A stretch of DNA of 32,127 nt from an uncultured Gemmatimonadota bacterium (GTDB taxonomy: Bacteria; Gemmatimonadota; Gemmatimonadetes; Gemmatimonadales; GWC2-71-9), in assembly GCA_937871775.1 (NCBI GenBank), contig CALMOP010000269.1:1-32127 (forward strand). Reading direction: 5' to 3'. The position numbers and the translations under genes were made by a program. Positions within the stretch are counted from its first letter, which is position 1. The number at the start of each line of letters is the position of its first letter. The notes under the pieces were generated by a model, which worked only from the letters and a program-made list of their open reading frames with translations, made no database searches and was not told the origin of the DNA. Shown here in pieces: positions 22,809 to 30,851 of this stretch.

Positions 22809-24191
22809 CTACTGCGCGGCGATGAGGGAGTCGGCGAGGTACAGCAGGCCCCGCACCATCACCCGGTCGACCGTGCGGGTGTTGCGAATATCGACCAGCG
22901 GGTTCTCCCGCAGGATCACCAGGTCCGCCACCCGTCCCGGTGCGATGAGCCCCAGCGAATCTCCCCCGAGCAGCACGGCCGGGTTGATCGTGGCGGTCGC
23001 GATGGCGTCGACCGGAGTAAGCCCCGCCTGGACCAGCAGTTCCAGTTCCCGGTGCAGGCTCAGTCCGGGCACCAGCAGCTGATTGCTGGCGTCGGTCCCG
23101 GCAATGATTCTCCCCCCTGCCGCCCGGAACTCCCTGATGAACAGGTCCTGATTGGCCCGGGAGGCACGGAAGCTGGGGAAGTCCGCTGCGATCCAGCCGG
23201 CCCGGGCTACCATGCCGGGGAGATCCCAGCGCCGGATGATGGAATCCGGGAGTGAGCGCACGTCGGGGTTGTTGATCGCCGCCGAATCATCCAGCCGACT
23301 GTAGGTGTCGTGCAGGACCAGGGTCGGGACGACGGCCACGTGGGCGTTCGCCAGGGTCACCGCCACCCGGTTCAGGGCGACACTGTCCAGCTTGGCCCAG
23401 CCCTTCTCGAAGTAGGTCCAGCCGCGCCAGAACGACGCCCGGTGTTCGGCGAAGAACCGGTCCGGACTTCCGGCGGCCTCCGGAACGCCGCTCATGTGTT
23501 CGATGGAGGATACCCCGAGGCGGGCCGCGGTAATCGCGTCGGTAAGTCCCAGATGGGCTGTCACCCGCAGGTTGAAGCTGCCGGCCTCGTCCATCAGCGG
23601 CCGCAGCAGGTCCGGGGTGATCCGGGTGTAGATCTTGATGTAGTCGACGCCGGCGACCGCACGGGAATCCACCGCCCGGCGGGCCTCGGTGGCGTTGGCG
23701 ACTTCGGTAGCGTTTGAGAAGGTGGCCGGCGAGCCGTCGATCATCGCTCCGGCGCTGAAGATGCGTGGCGAGGCGAGGCCGCCGCGCCCGATCTGTTCCC
23801 GAAGGTCGAGGATCGAGTCCTGCTCGCCATGCACGTCCCGCACCGCGGTGACGCCGGCGGCCAGGTAGCGGCCGAGGGCCCAGCGTTCGACGTGAACGTG
23901 GCCATCGATGAGGCCGGGAATGATCCAGCGGCCGGTGACGTCGACGACGTCGGCGGTCCGTGGGATGACAAAGCCTTCCCGAGGTACGAGCTGCTCGATC
24001 TTGCCCTGCCGAACGATGATCACGGCGTCCTGCAGCACCCGGTTGTCGGGTGTCAACACATTGCCGCCGACCAGGGCAATGCTGTCCTTCTGGATCGTGG
24101 TGCAGCCGGCGAGCAGCGCGCCCAGCAGCAGCACCACTCTGCGGTCCAGGCGCGCTGCCCCGCTGAAGTCAATCGTTCGAGGTGTGATCAT
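22809..24191 (-). CDS. Amidohydrolase-family lipoprotein
   Basis: 460-aa enzyme. The signal ends in a lipobox LLLGALLAGC (Cys31), so it is anchored to a membrane outside the cytoplasm. The amidohydrolase TIM-barrel motifs are GLIDGHVHVER (HxH metal site), YIKIYTRI (Lys candidate for carboxylation), the HLG segment, SIEHMSG and AGTDASNQ (catalytic Asp). The C-terminus closes with the usual NPLVDIRNTRTVDRVMVRG beta piece. Relatives hydrolyse cyclic amides or dipeptides; the substrate is unknown. The ATG at 24191 has GGAAGA about 7 nt upstream. The frame is open to 24356 but that stretch is unconserved. It heads a short operon with a membrane protein and possibly selD. Related in family to the secreted enzyme at 6882-8186, but not its close copy. 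Confidence 0.87.
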   Translation of the reverse strand: MITPRTIDFSGAARLDRRVVLLLGALLAGCTTIQKDSIALVGGNVLTPDNRVLQDAVIIVRQGKIEQLVPREGFVIPRTADVVDVTGRWIIPGLIDGHVHVERWALGRYLAAGVTAVRDVHGEQDSILDLREQIGRGGLASPRIFSAGAMIDGSPATFSNATEVANATEARRAVDSRAVAGVDYIKIYTRITPDLLRPLMDEAGSFNLRVTAHLGLTDAITAARLGVSSIEHMSGVPEAAGSPDRFFAEHRASFWRGWTYFEKGWAKLDSVALNRVAVTLANAHVAVVPTLVLHDTYSRLDDSAAINNPDVRSLPDSIIRRWDLPGMVARAGWIAADFPSFRASRANQDLFIREFRAAGGRIIAGTDASNQLLVPGLSLHRELELLVQAGLTPVDAIATATINPAVLLGGDSLGLIAPGRVADLVILRENPLVDIRNTRTVDRVMVRGLLYLADSLIAAQ

Positions 24192-24380
24192 GGATATTCT
24201 TCCGCTGGACCGGCCTTCACGCAGGACCGCCGGCGCCGGGGACCGGCACAGGCGGTGGCCCTTGGGCGGAAAGGGCAGGTGGCGCATCGGGTACCGGGCC
24301 ATGGAGTCTGAAACGTGCCGGGTCCCCCCCGATCGGCGCAAGTCGTTCTGGCGCAACCGGCTGCCGGCCTGCGCGGGGCT

Positions 24381-25361
24381 CTATTCCAGGTGCAGACTGT
24401 CGCGGCTGGCCATCCGGACCGCCAGGCTGTCCACCGCCGCCTGCAGTCGCTCCACCCGCTTGAAGAAGGTGGCCGGTGATTCGGTTGGAATCCAGCGCGC
24501 GCCGACCGGTTTGAGCGGGGTCTCCCGGGCCTGATCCGAGAATTCGGCGTCGCCATCATCGTCGGACAGGGCCACCATCGCCCCCAGCACGCCGACGATG
24601 GCCGCACTCCACAGCCACTTTCTCAGCCGGGTCATGACGGAGACCCGGGAGAGGTGGGCCGCCAAGGCAGCCACCAGCACCGTCAGGCCAACCAGGCTGA
24701 CCCCGAGCTCCCAATCAACCCGGCCGGGCCACAGGAACTTGAGGTAGTCGCCCAGGGTGTCGCTGGCCAGCAGTACCACCAGGGCCGCCGCGGGGATCAG
24801 GAAGTGTTCTCGAAACCGGAAGCGGTGCTGAGTGATCCGGCCCACCAGGGCCCAGCCGCCGGCCCAGGCCGCGACCGCCACCAGGATGCCCAGGGTGCCG
24901 CCGACCAGGTTTGTCAGGGTCTCCCGCCCGGTGGCGGTGGTGTACTGGTTGAACAGCAGCACCCCCACGCTGGCCACGGCGAGGGCCAGGTCCCGGGGGG
25001 TGGACCGGCCGATCGCCAGTCGGGGACCGTGGTCCTCCCGCAGCGCCGGTGCCACCGGCTGCCCCGGGTCGATGAACCTGAGCACCGTGCGTCCCAGCCG
25101 GACCACGGTCCCGGAATGAAGCGTCACCCGCCCCACTCGGCCGCCCCCGGATGGCTCGAGGATCCCGTTGGCGCTGCCCAGGTCGGTGAGCACCATTCCC
25201 CCGTGGTCGTCCCGCTCCAGGCGGGCGTGGGTCGGGTCGACGTAGCGGTCATCGAGCACCAGGTCGCTGCGATAGTCGCGACCCAGGGTGGCGGGGAAGG
25301 CCCGGAGCCAGACCCGCCGCCGCACCGCACCACGGCGATCGAGCACCTCCACCACGATCAT
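24381..25361 (-). CDS. FHA-domain membrane protein
   Basis: 326-aa protein. An N-terminal FHA domain (about 1-98) shows the phosphothreonine-recognition landmarks: Gly27-Arg28 in TLGRD, His45 in DPTHARL and Asn65-Gly66 in GSANGI. Five membrane segments follow (about 124-140, 152-173, 187-203, 219-236 and 249-265), then an acidic patch SDDDGD and a soluble helix tail (about 290-326). FHA domains bind phosphothreonine peptides made by Ser/Thr kinases, so the protein is likely a membrane-bound signalling adaptor with a cytoplasmic FHA. Its ATG overlaps the stop of the protease gene by 4 nt. No kinase is encoded nearby. 189 gene-free bases follow it. Confidence 0.87.
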   Translation of the reverse strand: MIVVEVLDRRGAVRRRVWLRAFPATLGRDYRSDLVLDDRYVDPTHARLERDDHGGMVLTDLGSANGILEPSGGGRVGRVTLHSGTVVRLGRTVLRFIDPGQPVAPALREDHGPRLAIGRSTPRDLALAVASVGVLLFNQYTTATGRETLTNLVGGTLGILVAVAAWAGGWALVGRITQHRFRFREHFLIPAAALVVLLASDTLGDYLKFLWPGRVDWELGVSLVGLTVLVAALAAHLSRVSVMTRLRKWLWSAAIVGVLGAMVALSDDDGDAEFSDQARETPLKPVGARWIPTESPATFFKRVERLQAAVDSLAVRMASRDSLHLE

Positions 25362-26668
25362 GGGGCCGCCCGCGCGATGCTGGCGAGGTAGCGTTCGGCC
25401 AGCCGCCGGGCGTTGGCGAAGGTGACCCCGCTCAGCGTCAAGGTGGTGACCAGGCCGGTGTCCGGGGTCCCCAGCGCCGCAACCCGAAGGAATGCGTCAT
25501 ACAGACCGGGGAGGCGCCGGTAGCCTCGGGTACAGAAGACCGTCTTCAGCACCAGGCCCTGCTGTCGGACGTTTCCCACTTTGCACCGAGTCGAGGTCAC
25601 CACCTCGTCGCTCAGCGCGGCGAACTCGTGGCCGGAGAACTGACCGCTGTAGATCGCGTAGAATCGGAGCGGTCCCAGCTCCCGGGTGCTGAGCAGGGTA
25701 TGGGTCAACTCGAGCACGCCGGACCACTGGTCTTCGGAAATGAAGATGTAGTCATCGGTCGAGCACTGGTGGCGGACCAGCTGATAGGGGAGGGAGGCCC
25801 CGTGGGTGGCGTCACCCCAGCACTTGAAGAACGGGGCCGGCCGAGTGGGAACCCGGAAGCCGCCCAGGGTAATGGTTTCGGCGGAGTCGGTGAACAGGGC
25901 TGCCAGATAACTCTCCTGGTACTGCAGCAGCTGCTGGTCCACCGCCTGGAGCAGCGAGTCCGGTCGCTGGTACCCCGGCTGGGAGGCGAGCCGAAGCAGC
26001 GCCATGACCCGGTCCACCGGGACCAGGAAGCTGACCTGCTCGCCGGCGGTGGACACGTTCACCCCGACCACTTCGCCTCCGGCCATCACCGTCGGGCCTC
26101 CGCTCATTCCCGGGTTGAGCGAACCGGTGAAGTGAATCCGGGGGTACAGGGTGTGTTCCAGCAGTCCGTTGAAAGTGCCCTCGACGATGCTCAGCCCCAG
26201 GTCCAGCGGGTGCCCGAGGGAAAAGAGCCGGGCCCCCCGGTCAGGTGCCGCGGGGGCAAGGGCGAACCAGGGATCGCCTCCCGGTTCGGTACGCAGCAGG
26301 GCCAGGTCGTGCACCACATCGATCGCCAGAATCCGGACCGGTCGAACCCGATCCCTGAGATCGATGAGCTCGGCCCGGTAACGGTCGGGCCGCGCGACGA
26401 GGTCGGAGATCACGTGATAGTTGGTGATCAGGTGGCCCCGGGGCGAGACAAAGAATCCCGACCCGATGGTCGCCTTGGCGCCGGAACTGGTCTCGATGCA
26501 CTGGACCTTCACCACCCGCGACGCGAGCCGGCGGTAGACTGCCGCGGCATCGGGGCTCCCTGCCTGGGCAGCGAGGCCGGCGGCAAGCCAACCGAAAAAC
26601 AAAGCGAGCGCCCCCGACAGCCGGAGCGCTCGCTGGAAACTGTCCTTCCCGCGGGGGGAGCAGGTCAC
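25358..26668 (-). CDS. Secreted trypsin-like serine protease (Trypsin-2/HtrA-type domain)
   Basis: 436-aa exported protease. A signal peptide (cut near GLAAQ, residue 35) is followed by a chymotrypsin-fold domain (about 45-225) with the triad His85 (ITNYHVI), Asp121 (VVHDLALL) and Ser189 (NPGMSGGP). No PDZ domain is evident. Instead the C-terminal 200 residues are an unassigned beta-rich part with several cysteines (CWGD, QCSTDD, RCKVG, FCTRGY) that could form disulfides in the periplasm. The start is GTG, overlapping the stop of the H1-like gene by 4 nt, and the stop overlaps the FHA gene by 4 nt. Three-gene translational coupling suggests a stress or surface-sensing unit; the substrate is unknown. 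Confidence 0.88.
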   Translation of the reverse strand: MTCSPRGKDSFQRALRLSGALALFFGWLAAGLAAQAGSPDAAAVYRRLASRVVKVQCIETSSGAKATIGSGFFVSPRGHLITNYHVISDLVARPDRYRAELIDLRDRVRPVRILAIDVVHDLALLRTEPGGDPWFALAPAAPDRGARLFSLGHPLDLGLSIVEGTFNGLLEHTLYPRIHFTGSLNPGMSGGPTVMAGGEVVGVNVSTAGEQVSFLVPVDRVMALLRLASQPGYQRPDSLLQAVDQQLLQYQESYLAALFTDSAETITLGGFRVPTRPAPFFKCWGDATHGASLPYQLVRHQCSTDDYIFISEDQWSGVLELTHTLLSTRELGPLRFYAIYSGQFSGHEFAALSDEVVTSTRCKVGNVRQQGLVLKTVFCTRGYRRLPGLYDAFLRVAALGTPDTGLVTTLTLSGVTFANARRLAERYLASIARAAP

Positions 26669-26985
26669 CGCTTCTTCTTACCACCCTTCCGCTTGGCCGG
26701 GCGCTTGGCGGCCTTCTTCTTCGCCGCCTTTTTCTTCGCCGGCTTCTTCTTGGCGGCCTTGCGGGCTGGTTTGCGGGCGGCCTTCTTCTTCGCCTTCTTC
26801 GCCTTCTTCGCCGCCTTCTTCTTCGCCGGCTTCCGCGCGGCCGGCTTGCGGGGCGCGGACCGGGCGGCCAGCGGCTCCACCGCCATGGGTGAGGGCGCGG
26901 GCGCAGGTGTGGGCGGCACCATGGGAGTCGGTGCAGGGTCCATCCACCCGGAATCGCTCCAGCTCAAGTCGTGCAGGTCCGCCAT
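26665..26985 (-). CDS. Histone H1-like Lys/Ala-rich protein
   Basis: 106-aa protein. The first ~42 residues are acidic to Pro-rich (MADLHDLSWSDSGWMD, PAPTPMVPPTPAPAP). From about 43 to the end it is almost only Lys, Ala, Arg and Pro in repeated KKAAKK and ARKPA blocks, ending GGKKKR. This composition matches bacterial histone H1-like (HctB/AlgP-type) DNA-binding tails, which coat or condense DNA. The ATG at 26985 has a GGAAG Shine-Dalgarno 6-7 nt upstream. An in-frame extension to 27132 is unconserved and rejected. It is the first gene of an operon with a protease and an FHA protein, an unexpected partnership. The leader is about 230 nt from a TATAAT promoter. Confidence 0.8.
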   Translation of the reverse strand: MADLHDLSWSDSGWMDPAPTPMVPPTPAPAPSPMAVEPLAARSAPRKPAARKPAKKKAAKKAKKAKKKAARKPARKAAKKKPAKKKAAKKKAAKRPAKRKGGKKKR

Positions 26986-27225
26986 GGGAGCTTCCTCCAG
27001 AGACTGCCGCGGCATTTCCGCCGCTGGGTGACGCGGGTCAACGCGCCCGCTGTGGGTGATCCACGACTTAAGATGCACTTCTTCTCTCCATGTGCAAGCG
27101 GGGGCGAACTCATCTCTGCGCCGCGGCAGCATCCTGTCGGATCGAGCGCATACTGCTCAACGCGGCGCCGTGGTGGCCCCATCATGGGCGACGGGTGGAG
27201 CTCAGTTAGCAACACCTAAGCCACT
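26986..27225 (-). other. Leader region of the H1-like/protease/FHA operon
   Basis: About 235 nt between the predicted start near 27219 and the ATG at 26985. No gene is convincing. It holds a perfect TGCCGCGGCA palindrome (27005-27014) and several short GC-rich pairings, e.g. CATGATGGGGCC and GGCGCCGCG, but no riboswitch class I recognise. The length is unusual for this compact region. Confidence 0.4.
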
Positions 27226-27252
27226 ATTATACAACATGTTACATGGTGTCTA
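27226..27252 (-). promoter_or_regulatory. Candidate promoter of the H1-like operon with palindromic element
   Basis: Minus strand TAGACA (27247-27252) and a perfect TATAAT (27226-27231), separated by 15 bases. The spacer holds CATGTAACATGTTG, whose AACATGTT is a perfect palindrome and could be an operator between the boxes. It is the only perfect -10 box I found, in an A/T-rich island within GC-rich sequence. Confidence 0.5.
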
Positions 27253-27844
27253 CAGGGCCAGCACCCAAGCCCGCGCCCGGGACCGCGTCGCCCCGCTGCA
27301 GCAGCCCGCGGTGGTGACGCTGGTGCTGGCCCACGCCGCAGCCGCGCAGCGGTCGCCGGGTCTTGGCTCGCCCGCGTCGCGGATTCCGGCGCGGATTGCT
27401 TCCAACTCAGCGCCAGACCCCGCTCGTCGAGCAGCCCATCGGGGCGGGACTTGGTGCGGCGGGTGGGGGTCACCCAGTCGGGCCCGGTCCTGAGCTACAT
27501 CCGCCCTGCCATCACGGCTCGGCAGCCCAAATTCGCGATGCTGCGGGACAGCCCTCTGAGCCCATTGCCTCACGTCACCGACCCACGCCGCCAGCCAGGG
27601 TGGCGCCACCCTGGGTTGCTCTGCCCGACACTCGGGTGATGGGGAGCACATCGCCAGCCTGGCCGTCGATCGGCCCGCCTCCCATGCCGGGGGCGCGCCG
27701 GGCAGTCCGCCCGGAGTTCATGCAAACCCGGGGTGTAGGAAGCTCCGATGGATCTTCCAACCGATTGTTTGGTAATGGGTTGGCGAGTCTCTTCAGATGG
27801 TCTGACGCTTGCTCCCAATGACCCTGCTCTGGGAGCCCTGACCA
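27253..27844. other. Gene-free 590-nt spacer with a 20-bp palindrome
   Basis: All six frames give only low-complexity or unpatterned reading, with no recognisable protein, tRNA or IS remnant. A loop-free perfect palindrome CCAGGGTGGC/GCCACCCTGG lies at 27595-27614. The last 130 bases are less GC-rich and contain TTGTTTGG and TTGGCGAGTC, which might serve the plus-strand gene at 27845; a GGGAG lies about 10 nt before its ATG. It may be decayed sequence. Confidence 0.5.
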
Positions 27845-29800
27845 ATGATCCTCAAGCGACCTGTCCTGCCTTGCCTCAGTCTGGCCCTGCTCCTGGCGGC
27901 TCCGCTGCCGGGGCAGCAGGTCACCGAACTGTATGTCTTCCCTGATACCATGCGGCTCGATCCCGGCGGTCGGGGCGGGCTGACGGTCCAGGCGTTCGAC
28001 CAGTCCGGCAATGCAGTCCTCGCGGTCCGCTATCGGGTCCTCGACACCCTGGTGGCGCGGGTGGCCTCGACCGGGGTGGTGACGGGCGGCAACCGTGGAT
28101 CGACCCGAGTAGTGGTGGAGGCCGGCAGCCGGACCCGCGCGGTGACCGTGGTGGTCGCACCGCCGAGTGATGTTCCCGTCACTTCCGCCAGCGCCCCGGA
28201 GCCGGGCAGCGGCTCGACCGGCCCTATTCCCGCCGCGGTGGGTCTCAACCGGCGTCGATTGTCACTCTCCCCCGGCAACCGCGACACCCTGGTGCTGGTG
28301 GCACTCGAGGAAAGCAACCGGCGCCTGGCCCCGGGTCTCGCGGTCTGGAGCTCCACGGATGGCCAGGTGGTGGAGGTGGATGCCGCCGGTGCGGTCAGTG
28401 CACTGGCGGTGGGTCGCGCCGAGGTGGTGGTCGGGGTTGGCACCACCCAACTGCGCGTCCCGGTCAGCGTGCATCAGCCGGTGGCATGGTTCGGGGTTTC
28501 CCCGGCGCTCGACGACACGGTGCAGATTCCCCTGGGCACCAGCCGGGAGTTCACGGTGCTGCCGCACACGGCCGATTCCCTTCCGATCGAGGGGGTTTCG
28601 CTGCAATGGTCGGTGGGCGACACCACGGTAGCCAGGCTCGATCCGGCGACCGGACAGCTCACCGGCCTCAGCCCCGGGCGGACCACTCTGGCCTTCCAGG
28701 CCCAGGGTTTCCTCGCCAAGCGGTGGAACATCAAGGTGCTGTCCGGAAAGATCGCGATCGCCGTGGGGCGGGTAACCCTCTCCCCCGGGGGCCGGGATAC
28801 CCTGCGGGCGGAACATGTCGACGACGCGGGCCGCCGGATGGGCCGAGCCGCGGTAGTGTGGAGCAGCAGTGACGCCGCGGTAGCACGGGTCTCTCCCGCC
28901 GGCGTGCTGGAGGCAGTGGGACCGGGTCGCGGACAGGTAACTGCACGCACCTTGTCGGGGGCGGCGGCGACCGCCACAGTCGTGGTTACCGGAGACCTGT
29001 TGGTCGCCTTCAACCGGGGGGGTCGCTTCGCCCTCTACGCCCTGGTGGCGGACCGGGCCGAGCACCCTGCTCCCGTGGTGGCGGACAGTTTCGCGAACGC
29101 ACTCGACGGGCGTTACTCGCCGGACCGGACCAGGCTGGCGTTCAGCTCCGACCGCTTCGGGGCGGGCAACTACGACCTGTTCCTGGCCGACGCCGATGGG
29201 CACAATCCGGTGCGGCTCACCACCGACCCGGCGGTCGACGCCTCGGCGGTGTGGGTCCCGGACGGCCGGCGTCTGGTTTACGTCTCCCGGCATGGCGCGA
29301 TCCGCCAATTGTATGTGGTGGAAACGGACGGCAGTGGGATCCGGCAGCTCACCTCGCTGCCCGGCGGGGCCTTCGACCCGGCGATCTCACCGGATGGCGT
29401 CACGGTGGTCTTCGCCGGGCTCTCTGCCGGGCCCGACGGGCGGCCGGATCTTTACACCGTTCCATTGGCTGGGGGCGATCCGGTGCCGGCGACGCAGACG
29501 CCCGGGGTCAGCGAGACCCACCCCGCCTATCTGGCTGACGGGACCCTGGTCTGGCTGGAGACAAGTGGAGACGCGTCGACCCGGGTGGTCCGCGGGGGCG
29601 CTGCGGGGTCGCTGCTGGTGCCGCCGCAGTTCGTGGTCGATCTGGCGGTTTCACCGCGGGGTGAGCTGGCGTGGGTGGAGCGGGTCATGCCGGGTGAGGG
29701 TCGGGAGGCAGCCGCGGTTACATTGCACTGGCAGACTCCCGGTGGCGAAGTGACTGTGAAAGCCAATCCCGGTGAACGCATCGTGAGCCCCGCCTTTTGA
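27845..29800 (+). CDS. Secreted Big-domain / TolB-like propeller protein
   Basis: 651-aa exported protein. A signal peptide (residues 1-24, cut near PLPGQ) is followed by about four bacterial Ig-like (Big_2) repeats (roughly 25-105, 130-212, 215-295 and 300-383), each with the pattern VWSSTDGQVVEVDAAGAVSA or similar and a closing valine-rich strand. The C-terminal half (about 390-620) is a TolB/PD40 six-bladed propeller (YSPDRTRLAFSSDRFG, VWVPDGRRLVYVS, ISPDGVTVVFAG). Big repeats act as extracellular spacers or adhesins; the propeller may bind a ligand or protein. The ATG follows a 590-nt spacer. The TGA stop overlaps the TTG start of the dehydrogenase. Role in the envelope inferred; partner unknown. 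Confidence 0.85.
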   Translation: MILKRPVLPCLSLALLLAAPLPGQQVTELYVFPDTMRLDPGGRGGLTVQAFDQSGNAVLAVRYRVLDTLVARVASTGVVTGGNRGSTRVVVEAGSRTRAVTVVVAPPSDVPVTSASAPEPGSGSTGPIPAAVGLNRRRLSLSPGNRDTLVLVALEESNRRLAPGLAVWSSTDGQVVEVDAAGAVSALAVGRAEVVVGVGTTQLRVPVSVHQPVAWFGVSPALDDTVQIPLGTSREFTVLPHTADSLPIEGVSLQWSVGDTTVARLDPATGQLTGLSPGRTTLAFQAQGFLAKRWNIKVLSGKIAIAVGRVTLSPGGRDTLRAEHVDDAGRRMGRAAVVWSSSDAAVARVSPAGVLEAVGPGRGQVTARTLSGAAATATVVVTGDLLVAFNRGGRFALYALVADRAEHPAPVVADSFANALDGRYSPDRTRLAFSSDRFGAGNYDLFLADADGHNPVRLTTDPAVDASAVWVPDGRRLVYVSRHGAIRQLYVVETDGSGIRQLTSLPGGAFDPAISPDGVTVVFAGLSAGPDGRPDLYTVPLAGGDPVPATQTPGVSETHPAYLADGTLVWLETSGDASTRVVRGGAAGSLLVPPQFVVDLAVSPRGELAWVERVMPGEGREAAAVTLHWQTPGGEVTVKANPGERIVSPAF

Positions 29801-30834
29801 AAGCACTGACCCTGACCGCCATCGGCGGCCTGGACCAGCTCCGCATTCAGGACCTTCCCCGCCCTACCCTGTCCAACCCGGACGACGTGCTGGTGCGGCT
29901 GCACGCCGCGGCCCTGAACCGTCTCGATCTCTGGGTCATCGGGGGATTGCCCGGTCTCCGCTATACCTTCCCCCACATCCCGGGAGCGGACGGGGCAGGC
30001 GTGGTGGAGGCCACCGGACCGGCAGTGCAGGGGCTCGCGGTCGGCGAGCGGGTGCTCCTCAACCCTGGCCGTTCCTGCGGCCACTGCGAATGGTGCCTCG
30101 CCGGGGAGCAGCCGCTGTGTCCGGGGTTCGGAGTGCTGGGCGAACACCACCCGGGCACCCTGGCCCAATACCTGGTGGTCCCGGCCCGCAACCTGGCCCG
30201 GGTGCCGGAGCGGATGTCGTGGGCTGCGGCCGCCGGGTTCACGCTGGCCACGCTCACCGCTTGGCGGATGCTGATCACCCGGGCCCGGCTCGCTCCGGGC
30301 GAGCTGGTGCTGATCTGGGGCATTGGCGGGGGGGTGTCCCAGGCGGCGCTCCGAATCGCCCGGCATGCCGGGGCACGGGTGGTGGTCACCAGCGGCGCCG
30401 AAGCCAAGCTGGCGCACGCCCGGGAGCTGGGCGCGGAGCATGGCATCAATCACTCGACCAGTGATGTGGTCGCCGTGGTGAAAGCGCTGACTGGCCGGCG
30501 CGGGGTGGATGTGGTCGTGGACAGTGTCGGGGAACGGACCTGGGAGCAGTCCCTGCGCTGCCTGGCGCGGGGGGGCCGGCTGGTCACCTGCGGGGCCACC
30601 ACCGGCCCGATGGTCACCACCGACGTGCGCAAGCTGTTCTGGTATCAGTGGAGTCTGCTGGGATCGACCATGGGGAGCGACGCCGAGTTCCGGGCCATCA
30701 TGCGGCTGGCTGCCGCCGGAGAGCTCTGGCCCGAGGTCGACACCGTGGTTCCGCTGGATCAGGCGGTAGCGGGATTCCGGCGTCTCGAGGCCGGGGTGCA
30801 GCTCGGCAAGGTCGTCGTCGATCTGAGCGGCTGA
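29797..30834 (+). CDS. Zinc-type medium-chain dehydrogenase/reductase
   Basis: 345-aa MDR-family oxidoreductase. The GroES-like domain is N-terminal, with the structural-zinc cysteines Cys94, Cys97, Cys100 and Cys108 (CGHCEWC...LC). The nucleotide fold holds WGIGGGVSQAAL (about 169-180). The first catalytic-zinc Cys is replaced in NRLDLW (Asn41/Asp44), and the usual GHE is HIPGADGAG, a pattern closer to quinone oxidoreductase-like members than to ethanol dehydrogenases. It likely uses NADPH to reduce an enone, quinone or aldehyde. The start is TTG, overlapping the stop of the Big/propeller gene by 4 nt, so it is translated from that mRNA, a strange pair of extracellular and cytoplasmic products. 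Substrate unknown. Confidence 0.87.
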   Translation: MKALTLTAIGGLDQLRIQDLPRPTLSNPDDVLVRLHAAALNRLDLWVIGGLPGLRYTFPHIPGADGAGVVEATGPAVQGLAVGERVLLNPGRSCGHCEWCLAGEQPLCPGFGVLGEHHPGTLAQYLVVPARNLARVPERMSWAAAAGFTLATLTAWRMLITRARLAPGELVLIWGIGGGVSQAALRIARHAGARVVVTSGAEAKLAHARELGAEHGINHSTSDVVAVVKALTGRRGVDVVVDSVGERTWEQSLRCLARGGRLVTCGATTGPMVTTDVRKLFWYQWSLLGSTMGSDAEFRAIMRLAAAGELWPEVDTVVPLDQAVAGFRRLEAGVQLGKVVVDLSG

Positions 30835-30851
30835 CCCGCACCCCACTCCGG

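Noticed and set aside
26986-27132. Upstream extension of the H1-like protein
   Set aside because: Unpatterned sequence and the ATG at 26985 has a Shine-Dalgarno.
27363-27821. Open frames on both strands in the spacer before the Big-domain gene
   Set aside because: Translations are low-complexity or unpatterned, with no ribosome site or family resemblance.
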